Origin: Lacticaseibacillus chiayiensis
GTDB taxonomy: Bacteria > Bacillota > Bacilli > Lactobacillales > Lactobacillaceae
Assembly: GCF_004123795.1 (NCBI RefSeq)
Contig: NZ_MSSM01000002.1
Span: 1 to 55,499, forward strand
Direction of reading: 5' to 3'
Length of the DNA stretch: 55,499 bases
Part shown: in pieces, positions 18,701-24,930 of the stretch
Layout of the letters: the number at the start of each line of letters is the position of its first letter
Numbering within the stretch: the stretch's first letter is position 1
Translations under genes and position numbers: made by a program
The notes under the pieces: generated by a model
Databases searched by the model: none
Told to the model about the DNA's origin: nothing
What the model saw: only the letters and a program-made list of their open reading frames with translations

Positions 18701-19830
18701 ACCAAGATGGAACGTATATTATCAACGGTTATACCAAAACTTCGTGGCAAGGACAGTCTTCGCAAAGCCTACCTAAAAAATCTTACAAGTTTAAGCCGTA
18801 CACCGATGCTACGATGAAAACCAAATTGCCAATGCAGATAGACCCTAAGTTTGCACCAGCAAGTGATTTTGTTTTGAAAGCATTCTACAACGATCCTACC
18901 TTATCGCTTGATAACATTGGCAATGAAATCATGCACGATCTTGCGGCTTCGCGAAAAACGTTCTCTCCAGATTTGAACAGCACAGCTTATCTTGGTCAAT
19001 GCTATGGCAAACCAGTTGAATTGTACTTCAACGATAATTACCAAGGGTTATATTTCTTCCGGAGCGGTGCTAAAGAAGCTACGTATGGTGTCGATGGTAA
19101 AGATACAACCAAGTTTGTTATTGAAGGTGAAAGCGAAAAAGGCGCAGCTATGTTCCAAGCTCCAGCAGTCACCAAATGGGGCGATGGTACAGGAGATGGC
19201 CTTGAAGTTGAATTTGAGCCTAATATTCCTGACACCTTAACAGATGACCAAAAAGCTAAGTTCAATGCCTTTGTTAAAATGGTCAATGACGGTAATATTG
19301 AGACGTTCAAAGCTAACACTTTGCAAACATCTGTTGAAGCCGCAATTGATTACATTATTTTCTACAACTTGATGGGCAGCGTTGATTCATGTGGACGCAA
19401 TCTGGAATGGGTAACGTGGGACAACGGCGATCACTTCACTGTCATACCATATGATCTTGACCAGATGTTCTTCAATGACTACAACGGAATTGGCCGTGCA
19501 GATACAAATGTTAATGCTTTCCCAGTTGTCCAAATGCGATTTGGAACAACTCATAACAAGTATTTTGATCTGATTGCACAGGCTTATCCACAACAGCTAA
19601 ATGATCGTTATTATGAATTGCGCAAAACCATCATGCGTGAAGATAACATCATTAAGCGCTTCACAGATTATGGGTCTCATATTGGCATTGCTAACTACAA
19701 TAAAGAAGTAGCAAAATGGCCTATTGCAGGACGCCTTGTAAATTACCAATATCTGCAAAGCATTGTCTATGACCGCTTCAAGCTTGTTGATACTCAATTT
19801 GCGGCATTTATTGCGCCACTCTTGAGTTAG
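15745..19830 (+). CDS. Baseplate upper protein (BppU) with four repeat modules and C-terminal CotH-kinase-like domain
   Basis: 1361 residues. Residues 1 to about 125 match BppU N-domains (YLRQGDKTGAVVIDATLMDN, SLSGLTPMFKANTADG), which attach receptor-binding parts to Dit. Residues about 135-220 are helical linker. Residues about 278-950 hold four diverged modules of about 165 residues, each ending in a similar strand pair (for example NIGLCKITRFSL, WVNDIRID, LMMSDLSL, YHLSDFSFYKV), likely carbohydrate-binding beta-sandwiches. Residues about 960-1335 match CotH kinases: WQGQSSQSLPKKSYKFKPY, ELYFNDNYQGLYFFRSG and IPYDLDQMFF, the last corresponding to the metal-binding DxD-type segment. CotH of Bacillus phosphorylates spore coat proteins. 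The codon usage of the central part is more AT-rich than the rest of the operon, suggesting exchange of modules. Confidence 0.85.
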   Translation: MAIRTYKVTLDSKNAIAPEPVYLRQGDKTGAVVIDATLMDNGAPVSLSGLTPMFKANTADGQAVIADSTGFSIVNVSGGEFTYQVPNALASVAGKINTAYFSLSDASGSESTFNVPFVVSAAIDITQKQAQDYITIIDGTLNSLSDKMDALQIDFNTIIKNYSKGNFYNKSETDSKDAATLASAKEFSSYGDSATLTESKAYTDNSVSGIVSIPEAFADLAAIQAKYPNGANGIMVAADNGHKYIWTNGTWTDAGVYQSAGIADNQKDAIRQYILNSDNLINNGYFVDGDISALIVNSAASKKWVYTDGMDFANVIGDRKSGDGNMDAYFTLTKADQRLGSLAYEAFDFSFDILSQSALRFDVFMDLVTATGIYRTVLKHNLTLEAGIHHHVHVMTPQVNEVNPQGLEVTSVNIGLSPLDDSVDYNIGLCKITRFSLPTNLTDDQPLAYKVNKMHNLFPDQGLLTHKVNELQCNNGNFSYADLNGKRFAKFTYTGSNGWYDVFSTIDAGKRPELLQDLLNHQHRYEFNGYVKADTDVKLSVDVFTNDGNVQRVTFGYAHLTAEEMSNLSFVIPKLNTFGLVNLANVTIIDFVISNLSATDMWVNDIRIDTRQAREEATGKNYLPTSIEEILEQGYLKCGNGLYIAHNHTDGIDWLTINPNQNNINGNRDIMIHFANPADMDKTNTINWQQLLLKFIANATKQTALTMRIDVIDNDPTKNVTIPLGKKQLLASIDSNIEFLMPIISNVASIDMSTVSAINFVINFDNNDKDFVLMMSDLSLKNVPNDVNDPDAIFTTNTFNRYGGNSLFIQNDVSKDFEYYDNRPALHIHSEKTGINSDIAFNQRPTDIPNMFDNPTEFKTTIATDITSSWSVFVDMQAADGNYISHYILANFKIVAGDPKTVDVIIPALNQLSNNKAVSANIGLHNDMPTDKMSYHLSDFSFYKVNASSDDKNSGTANNANALPIVKLYGDVPASGTDKTTNRFIYQDGTYIINGYTKTSWQGQSSQSLPKKSYKFKPYTDATMKTKLPMQIDPKFAPASDFVLKAFYNDPTLSLDNIGNEIMHDLAASRKTFSPDLNSTAYLGQCYGKPVELYFNDNYQGLYFFRSGAKEATYGVDGKDTTKFVIEGESEKGAAMFQAPAVTKWGDGTGDGLEVEFEPNIPDTLTDDQKAKFNAFVKMVNDGNIETFKANTLQTSVEAAIDYIIFYNLMGSVDSCGRNLEWVTWDNGDHFTVIPYDLDQMFFNDYNGIGRADTNVNAFPVVQMRFGTTHNKYFDLIAQAYPQQLNDRYYELRKTIMREDNIIKRFTDYGSHIGIANYNKEVAKWPIAGRLVNYQYLQSIVYDRFKLVDTQFAAFIAPLLS

Positions 19831-19842
19831 GAGGTGATGACA

Positions 19843-20241
19843 ATGCTAAATAAAATTAGAGATCACCCAACACACGCAGCACTCGCCATTGGCATGGTTG
19901 CCATTGGTTTGTTTCTAATCATCAATGACCATTATTTCATCTGGCCCCCACACTACTCTGACTGGTTAAACGATGACATTGTGGGGTTTTTGTTTGTTGT
20001 TGACGGACTCGGAATTGGGGGTTGGGTGCTATGGGAAGAACAGTCGGCAGTAATCAATCGTATGTTGCTCACAACTACCAGTTTTTTGATGTCATTCCTG
20101 ACAATGCTTCAATTCCTGACAACAATCTCAACTGGAATCTACACATGTTGGATCAGCAATGCGATCATAACAGCCTTCGTGCTGATTCTGGCGCGAAGGA
20201 GTGACAGCCGTGACAGCAGCGATAACCAAAGCAATAGTTGA
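19843..20241 (+). CDS. Small phage membrane protein before the holin
   Basis: 132 residues with four hydrophobic segments (about 15-33, 45-62, 77-97, 103-122) and a polar C-terminus rich in Ser/Asp. Not assigned to a family. Its position between baseplate and lysis genes is common for accessory holin-like or superinfection membrane proteins. The ATG at 19843 is eight bases after AGGAGG; the in-frame GTG at 19834 lies inside that ribosome binding site and is rejected. Confidence 0.6.
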   Translation: MLNKIRDHPTHAALAIGMVAIGLFLIINDHYFIWPPHYSDWLNDDIVGFLFVVDGLGIGGWVLWEEQSAVINRMLLTTTSFLMSFLTMLQFLTTISTGIYTCWISNAIITAFVLILARRSDSRDSSDNQSNS

Positions 20242-20419
20242 TTCTGCTCCATACATTGCCGGTATAGCATCGGCCGTTATTGCCTACTTGACATACCGCG
20301 AGGGTAAACGGAAAAACAGGCATGATGAGCTTGAGGATATGAATGACAGATTACGCGCAGAAAATGACCGCTTGAGACGTGAGAATGAACGCCTCAGAAA
20401 GGAAAACAATCATGAATAA
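20210..20419 (+). CDS. XhlA-like small membrane protein with coiled coil
   Basis: 69 residues: a transmembrane helix (about 10-28, IAGIASAVIAYLTY) followed by a charged helix with heptad pattern (MNDRLRAENDRLRRENERLR). Such one-helix-plus-coiled-coil proteins (XhlA/holin-accessory type) often sit beside holins. The GTG at 20210 is chosen because GGAG lies eight bases upstream. It overlaps the preceding gene by 32 bases and the holin by 8 bases. Confidence 0.6.
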   Translation: MTAAITKAIVDSAPYIAGIASAVIAYLTYREGKRKNRHDELEDMNDRLRAENDRLRRENERLRKENNHE

Positions 20420-20858
20420 TTGGACAGATCTTGTAGTATCACTTGCAGTAGCAGCAGTCCCAATCATTGGGGCTTGGATTTCAAAACAGTTGCTGGCTAA
20501 CAAGCAGGCACTCACTTTGGTAAAGGTATTAGGCCCATTGGCAAACGCGGCCGTAACTGCGGCAGAACAGCTCGGTGTGACACAGGCGATTGATGGTGCG
20601 GTCAAGAAATCGACTGCCATTCAAGCAGTTAAAGATGGTTTGAAGTCGCTTGGCTTCACCAGCACAGACGAGCAGACAATTGCCAACGCAGTTGAACAGT
20701 CCTACGCGGACTTGAAAGACAGCCTAGCAGAAACCTATCCACAAAAGACAGTTGATCAGGAAGCATCTAATCAAGACAAGGTAGCTGCCGCAGCTCAAAC
20801 AGCAGCAGATGCAGTTAAGGCTCAAATGGCACCGGATTCTGTTGCTCCACAGAAATAA
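20412..20858 (+). CDS. Holin of the LLH type
   Basis: 148 residues. One N-terminal transmembrane helix (about 5-30, LVVSLAVAAVPIIGAWISKQ) is followed by a long soluble helical tail (LVKVLGPLANAAVTAAEQLG and on), the layout of the Lactobacillus phage LL-H holin family. It would permeabilise the membrane at a set time and help release the endolysin. AAAGGAAA precedes the ATG. It lies 9 bases before the endolysin gene. Confidence 0.8.
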   Translation: MNNWTDLVVSLAVAAVPIIGAWISKQLLANKQALTLVKVLGPLANAAVTAAEQLGVTQAIDGAVKKSTAIQAVKDGLKSLGFTSTDEQTIANAVEQSYADLKDSLAETYPQKTVDQEASNQDKVAAAAQTAADAVKAQMAPDSVAPQK

Positions 20859-20867
20859 GGAGGGCCC

Positions 20868-22052
20868 ATGAAATTTAAAACTAAACTAATTACTTTGGTA
20901 GTCGCCTTTTTGGCGGCTATTTCTTTTGCCCTGCCATCACATGTCAATGCGGCAAAGGGTGATCAGGGACCTGATTGGTCAAAGTATCAGGGAGCAAGTG
21001 GACGATACGGCACCGATCAAGATAAGTTCGTCATCGCTCAGATTGGTGGCACTTACGGTGGCACTTACATCGATCAGTGGACGTACGATAGCCAAATTGC
21101 CAGTGCCAAGGCAGCAGGAAAACGTGTGCATAGCTACATCTGGTATGGTGTTGGTGCAAGTAGCCAGTTGGGGTTAGAAGCACTTGACCGTTATATGCCT
21201 CGTATCAAAGCGCAGACACCAAAGGGAAGCATCGTTGCTTTGGACTACGAAGATGGTGCTTCTGGCAATATGGCAGCTAATACGGATGCAATTTTAGCTG
21301 GCATGCGGCGCATTCGTTCAGAAGGCTACACGCCCATGTATTACAGTTACAAGCCATATACATTGGCACACGTCGATTATCAGCGTATCCTGAAAGAATT
21401 TCCTAACAGCCTTTGGATTGCTGCTTACCGTGATTATCTACCAACTACCAAACCAGACTACGGTTATTTCCCGAGTATGGATGGGGTAGCTATTTGGCAG
21501 TACACGAGCGCATTTGGGCTGTCGCAAGGCCTCGATGGTAACGTTGATCTGCTTGGTGTGACCGATAATGGATACTCGAAGCAGCCAGCAACTCCGTCGG
21601 TGCCTGTAACACCGGCACCAAGCCAACCAGCGAAATCGAATGCAGCCAGTGATACCGACTATGCGCAAACTGGTGTTTTCAAACCTTCCACGACTGTTAA
21701 CATCCGCACCGGTGCTGGTACCGGATATGCATCCGTTGGTAGCTATGCACCCGGTGAAAGTGTGATTTATGATCACGTGTATATCCGTGGCACATATGTT
21801 TGGGCACGTTATCTCAGCTACTCAGGCAGGTATCGTTATGTTGCCTTGGGCGTGAATGGTGGGGAGAGCTATGGCTCGCGTTCGTCTGGATATACTTCGC
21901 TGGTAAGCCACACGTACTACACAGTCCGCTATGGTGACAGCTTCTGGAGCACTTCCAGAAAGTATGGCATCAGCATGTACACGTTAGCCGCTAACAACGG
22001 CAAATCAATCTACAGCGTCATTCATCCAGGTGAAAGCCTATATATCAGGTAA
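20868..22052 (+). CDS. lys: Endolysin: GH25 muramidase with signal peptide, SH3 and LysM domains
   Basis: 394 residues. Residues 1-28 are a Sec signal peptide (basic start, then LITLVVAFLAAISFALPS, cleavage after HVNA). Residues about 33-220 are a GH25 lysozyme: PDWSKYQG near the start and the acidic VALDYEDG carrying the catalytic Asp/Glu pair. A bacterial SH3 domain follows (about 262-325, VNIRTGAGTGYASVGSY), then a C-terminal LysM (about 345-393, YYTVRYGDSFWSTSRKYGIS). It cleaves MurNAc-GlcNAc bonds. Export by Sec means the holin may only trigger or activate it, as in Oenococcus phage fOg44. AGGAGG precedes the ATG. Confidence 0.95.
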   Translation: MKFKTKLITLVVAFLAAISFALPSHVNAAKGDQGPDWSKYQGASGRYGTDQDKFVIAQIGGTYGGTYIDQWTYDSQIASAKAAGKRVHSYIWYGVGASSQLGLEALDRYMPRIKAQTPKGSIVALDYEDGASGNMAANTDAILAGMRRIRSEGYTPMYYSYKPYTLAHVDYQRILKEFPNSLWIAAYRDYLPTTKPDYGYFPSMDGVAIWQYTSAFGLSQGLDGNVDLLGVTDNGYSKQPATPSVPVTPAPSQPAKSNAASDTDYAQTGVFKPSTTVNIRTGAGTGYASVGSYAPGESVIYDHVYIRGTYVWARYLSYSGRYRYVALGVNGGESYGSRSSGYTSLVSHTYYTVRYGDSFWSTSRKYGISMYTLAANNGKSIYSVIHPGESLYIR

Positions 22053-22057
22053 CAAAT

Positions 22058-22095
22058 AGTCCTCTGCTCGCTAACGCGGGTGGAGGGCTTTTTTT
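22058..22095 (+). terminator. Terminator of the prophage late operon
   Basis: A 14-base-pair stem (with G-U pairs) between 22058-22071 and 22076-22089 closes a TAAC loop and is followed by a run of seven T. It lies just after the endolysin stop and ends the late transcript. Confidence 0.9.
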
Positions 22096-22174
22096 GTGCA
22101 TAAAATGCGAAATTTAACCAAAATATGGAAAGAAAATGGAACACATATATTCAAAAGCTATTAGGTCAATAAAT

Positions 22175-22195
22175 GCAACGATTGAGTGGGAATAG
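22175..22195 (+). other. Junction attachment site (prophage end / ICE left end), guaA-like
   Basis: GCAACGATTGAGTGGGAATAG reads in frame as Ala-Thr-Ile-Glu-Trp-Glu-stop, the usual C-terminus of GMP synthase (GuaA), although the sequence upstream is phage and not guaA. The ten bases GAGTGGGAAT (22184-22193) recur at 54869-54878 on the far side of the ICE. The 3' end of guaA is a well-known integration target. The site is therefore read as prophage attR and ICE attL in one. Confidence 0.65.
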
Positions 22196-22253
22196 ACAGA
22201 ATCGGCTTATAAACGCCGGTATATCAGCGTTTTGATGACTGCCTAACCCGTTC

Positions 22254-22284
22254 GTGCAACTATCGTGCAACTTCTGGTGCAAGT
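22254..22284 (+). repeat. Three GTGCAA(C/G)T repeats at the integrase end (candidate arm sites)
   Basis: GTGCAACT at 22254 and 22265 and GTGCAAGT at 22277 lie 11-12 bases apart, one helical turn, inside and just after the last codons of the integrase gene. The same heptamer occurs at the far end of the element (54568-54574 and the palindrome TTGCACCGTGCAA at 54749-54761) and upstream of DUF3173 (23769, 23784, 23885). The pattern fits arm-type binding sites for the N-terminal domain of a tyrosine integrase. Confidence 0.5.
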
Positions 22285-23453
22285 CCAGCGGTAACACCGT
22301 TGTTTTGAACCTGCGCTACGTCTGATTTAGCGGTCGAAATTTCGACTAGACCATTCAGCCGTTTGGCGGCCTCGAAGTTCATATTCGGATATAAATGCCC
22401 GTAAGTTCCGAGCGTCGTCTGAATATCTTCATGACCGAGGCGTTCTTTAATCACCAGTGGGTTCTCACCCAGACTGATCAATAGCGAAGCATGTGAATGC
22501 CGTAAAGCATGAACGCGGATGCGATGTACTCCTGCCAGAGCTGCATGCCGCTTAATGATTCGCATGACCAGATCGCGGCGAGTAGGAACGCCGTTGAACG
22601 ATAGAACAAAATCAGTTTTACACTCAAGCGCTTGTGCTTTCTTCCAATCGGAGAGAAGCTCAAGCGTTTTTGCGTCCAGTGGAATCGTGCGATTGCTGGC
22701 TTTGGTCTTCGGTGTGGAGAAGGAGTAGTTCGTGTAGCTGCGTAACCACAGCGTCTTGTTGATCCGAACTGTGCCTTCCTCAAAGTCGATGTCGTCCCAT
22801 TGCAGGGCGGTTGCTTCACCGATGCGCATACCAGTCATAAACAGAAACCACAGGGTGAAGAAGCAGAAGTGCTGGTAGAAGTCTTCGATATAGAAGGTCT
22901 TAATGACCGCCTCGAATTCTTCCTTCGTCCAGAAGTCCACTTGGTTCTTCACTTTCTTGACGTTGCCGACAGTCTTAGTAGGGTTCTCGTTCATGAAGTC
23001 GAGTACAATGGCTCGTTGAAAGACGCGCGATAGCATGCATTGGACTAATCGGGTGTAGCTTTTACTTACTTGACAGGTCATTTGGTTCTGCCATTTCTGT
23101 ATGTCCACCGGCTTAATCTTGTCCATGTACATGTGCTCAAACATCTTGAAGTGCTTCAAACTGGAACGCCGACTGTCGAAGGTTTGCGGCTTGACTTGGT
23201 TCTTGTACCACGGAAGAAAGAATTCTTCCCAGAATTGTTTGAATTGAATGTGTTGTTGGTCACGTTCCGCGACAACTTCCTCTACACCGCCACCGACCAT
23301 TTCCTTGTAGGCTTTGCGTGCATCACGACGGGTCGTGAAGCCACCAACCTGCTTCTGGATCTTCTCGCCTGTTTTAGGGTCAACACCGAGGTAAGCGCGG
23401 AAGTAGAAAGTACCATTCTTGCGTGTTTTGATTGGGTCTTTAGTTGTAGCCAT
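22260..23453 (-). CDS. int: ICE tyrosine recombinase (integrase)
   Basis: 397 residues. The N-terminal arm-binding domain starts with TKDPIKTRKNGTFYFRAYLG, a three-strand pattern as in Int-Tn916. A SAM-like core-binding domain covers about 65-160 and the catalytic domain about 170-380, with TGMRIGEA (Arg), HALRHSHAS (HxxR) and GHEDIQTTLGTYGHLYP (His and nucleophile Tyr). It would excise and integrate the element at the guaA-type core. The stop is 67 bases from the core. It follows DUF3173 by 3 bases in one operon. Because the partner genes are of ICE type, it is assigned to the ICE and not to the adjacent prophage. Confidence 0.92.
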   Translation of the reverse strand: MATTKDPIKTRKNGTFYFRAYLGVDPKTGEKIQKQVGGFTTRRDARKAYKEMVGGGVEEVVAERDQQHIQFKQFWEEFFLPWYKNQVKPQTFDSRRSSLKHFKMFEHMYMDKIKPVDIQKWQNQMTCQVSKSYTRLVQCMLSRVFQRAIVLDFMNENPTKTVGNVKKVKNQVDFWTKEEFEAVIKTFYIEDFYQHFCFFTLWFLFMTGMRIGEATALQWDDIDFEEGTVRINKTLWLRSYTNYSFSTPKTKASNRTIPLDAKTLELLSDWKKAQALECKTDFVLSFNGVPTRRDLVMRIIKRHAALAGVHRIRVHALRHSHASLLISLGENPLVIKERLGHEDIQTTLGTYGHLYPNMNFEAAKRLNGLVEISTAKSDVAQVQNNGVTAGLAPEVAR

Positions 23454-23456
23454 GTT

Positions 23457-23705
23457 TTATTTCTCCTTTGGTGCTTCGGAGTGCATGGTTTTGGCGAGTT
23501 CTGCCAACGTGCGCGTGCTAATTTGGAGACCCAGTATTTCTTCAACAGCAGTTACCGGTACGCGTCCGAGCTTCGGGCTTTTGTAGTAGGGAACACCTTT
23601 GCGCACCATCAGCAGCTTAGCGCGTCTAATAATGTCCTGTGCGCGTGAGGCACCATACCCAAGAGCAATCAGTTCGTGTTTCGTCATCGTGATCACGTGA
23701 ACCAT
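23457..23705 (-). CDS. DUF3173 protein, probable recombination directionality factor
   Basis: 82 residues. The pattern TKHELIALGYGASRAQDIIR, then KGVPYYKSPKLGRVPVTAVEEILGL, is that of DUF3173 proteins, which are encoded next to integrases in many streptococcal and lactobacillus ICEs. It contains a likely helix-turn-helix in the first half. The role as excisionase is inferred from position, not shown by the sequence. The ATG at 23705 follows AAAGGAG at good spacing; the longer open frame upstream lacks such a site. Confidence 0.75.
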   Translation of the reverse strand: MVHVITMTKHELIALGYGASRAQDIIRRAKLLMVRKGVPYYKSPKLGRVPVTAVEEILGLQISTRTLAELAKTMHSEAPKEK

Positions 23706-24074
23706 ATTCTTCTCCTTTCTGGGGAGCACGGATCGTACCGATGCTCCAGTCTACCATCCAAAAGTTACGTGCAACAATACCTAGTGCAAAAAATAATAAA
23801 GTGATTCGTCATCATTCAGCCCGGTCCCAACCGGCTATCGAGGAACTAAATACGATCCTCTCTCCCTTGTTTCGTCAGGGTGACGTGCAAGTGTCCGGCT
23901 CACTGGGTTAATCGCTCGCTCGTGGGAGGTCGTGGCGTTGCGGAGCCTTCGTTGTTGAATGATTCTATTCGGTTGTCAAAGGACATAGCGGACAAAAGAA
24001 AATCCCGCTTCTGTATATACAGACAGCGGGAACGGGTCCAGATGAAACCAAAACCATAAAAAATTTGAAACGAG
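23706..24074 (-). promoter_or_regulatory. Intergenic region upstream of the DUF3173-integrase operon
   Basis: About 370 bases without a gene. It holds a minus-strand terminator (24004-24030), scattered GTGCAA repeats (23769-23775, 23784-23790, 23885-23891) that may bind the integrase, and a TTGACA (minus strand, about 23974-23979) that could be a -35 box, but with no convincing -10 box at 17 bases. Promoter position is therefore not resolved. Confidence 0.4.
24004..24030 (-). terminator. Terminator after the regulator operon
   Basis: On the minus strand CCCGCT (24030-24025) and AGCGGG (24009-24004) enclose an inner perfect palindrome CTGTATATACAG, followed by ATTTTCTTTT. It lies 45 bases after the stop of the Orf8-like gene and would stop the regulatory transcript before the integrase operon. 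Confidence 0.75.
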
Positions 24075-24332
24075 TTATTTACGACAAAATCTTGAACTTA
24101 ACGGTGTAGGCAGTTGCTCTAAGTGTTCAGCAACATTGAAGCGCTGAATGCTAAATACAAACTTGATTTGAAGCTCTTGCCTTAAATCGGGATCGACATA
24201 GCTTTTTCCGTATGCAGCCTCGCGATCGAAATCGTGGCTGAACATATCGAGTAGTTGGGACATTGCCTCGTCGTCTCCGTCCTGCGCTGCCAAGATAACC
24301 GGGATCAGGTTATCGACCTCTGTATAATGCAT
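24075..24332 (-). CDS. HTH-type conjugation regulator (Tn916 Orf8-like)
   Basis: 85 residues. MHYTEVDNLIPVILAAQDGD followed by DPDLRQELQIKFVFSIQRF resembles the helix-turn-helix Orf8/Orf7-companion proteins of Tn916-type elements, a shortened sigma-factor region 2-like fold. It lies directly downstream of the sigma-like gene, as Orf8 follows Orf7 in Tn916. The open frame begins at a GTG overlapping the upstream stop (TAGTG), but ACGGAGGAG sits seven bases before the ATG at 24332, which is chosen. Likely role: control of excision or transfer genes. Confidence 0.75.
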   Translation of the reverse strand: MHYTEVDNLIPVILAAQDGDDEAMSQLLDMFSHDFDREAAYGKSYVDPDLRQELQIKFVFSIQRFNVAEHLEQLPTPLSSRFCRK

Positions 24333-24352
24333 CGAACACTCCTCCGTATTCA

Positions 24353-24751
24353 CTACATGTTTTCGTATGCCTTCTTAATGCGTAAAAGTGCCCGGCGGCG
24401 CCTTTTGTTCACGCCTTGACTAGTTTTGCCAATATGACTGCCAATTTCTACGTCGTTCAGTTCGGAATAGTAGTATTGATACAACACCATCTTATCAGGT
24501 GTAGAGAGGGTTGCAACCGCGTTGGCAAGGCGCTCATTTTCGATGAATGATTCGAGATGGGCAACTTCGTCTTCGGTCAGAAGAAAGTCAGATAGATGGG
24601 ATGGTTCGACGATTTCCTCTAATAACCAGTCCTCAAGCGGCGTTTCCTTAACATCTCTGAGGTGCTTTCGGTAAATGTTGATTCGCTCGTTACGAAGCAC
24701 ACGTTGCATATATCGGACAAACATTTTTGACACTTCACGCTCACTACTCAT
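24353..24751 (-). CDS. RNA polymerase sigma-70-like regulator (Tn916 Orf7-like)
   Basis: 132 residues. The C-terminal half has a sigma region 4 helix-turn-helix (TPDKMVLYQYYYSELNDVEI, then HIGKTSQGVNKRRRRALLRI). The N-terminal half (MQRVLRNERINIYRKHLRD) fits a short region 2-like part. In Tn916 the equivalent Orf7 is encoded between the cargo and xis/int and activates genes for excision and transfer. The ATG at 24751 follows GGGAGG. Upstream, a bidirectional hairpin separates this operon from the fluoride cargo. Confidence 0.8.
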   Translation of the reverse strand: MSSEREVSKMFVRYMQRVLRNERINIYRKHLRDVKETPLEDWLLEEIVEPSHLSDFLLTEDEVAHLESFIENERLANAVATLSTPDKMVLYQYYYSELNDVEIGSHIGKTSQGVNKRRRRALLRIKKAYENM

Positions 24752-24862
24752 GAATACAGCCTCCCTAGATTTGCAGAAAATTAGTTACACTTATACAGAC
24801 CGAATTTGAGCGTGGCGGTGAAACCAAAACGTTAAATTAGGTAACTAAAATCGTAGGAAAGC

Positions 24863-24900
24863 AAAAAACCCATTAGCCAATACACATTGGCCAATGGGTT
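24863..24900 (-). terminator. Bidirectional terminator at the left edge of the cargo
   Basis: AACCCATTAGCCAAT (24867-24881) pairs with ATTGGCCAATGGGTT (24886-24900) with one mismatch and a 4-base loop, followed on the minus strand by a T run. It ends the enolase-ATPase transcript 30 bases after the ATPase stop. Confidence 0.85.
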
Positions 24901-24930
24901 CAGGAGCGGTGTGGATCTGGTGAAAGTTCG

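Larger units (their letters stand above)
1..22195 (+). mobile_element. Late-gene half of a siphovirus prophage
   Basis: Continuous rightward gene series in canonical Siphoviridae order: packaging, head, connector, tail, baseplate, lysis. The left part (integrase, repressor, replication) lies outside the window. The right limit is placed at the guaA-like att sequence about 120 bases after the endolysin stop, a usual place for attR in Lactobacillales temperate phages. Every gene from terminase to endolysin is open and carries a ribosome binding site, so the late region looks intact; whether the phage is inducible cannot be judged. Confidence 0.9.

Noticed and set aside
22260-23453. Integrase belonging to the upstream prophage
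   Set aside because: It lies next to the endolysin, but it is on the ICE side of the att core and forms an operon with DUF3173 beyond which are Orf7/Orf8-type regulators, so it belongs to the ICE.
23070-23648. 192-codon open frame on the + strand
   Set aside because: Antisense to the integrase and DUF3173 genes, which have clear domains and ribosome binding sites.
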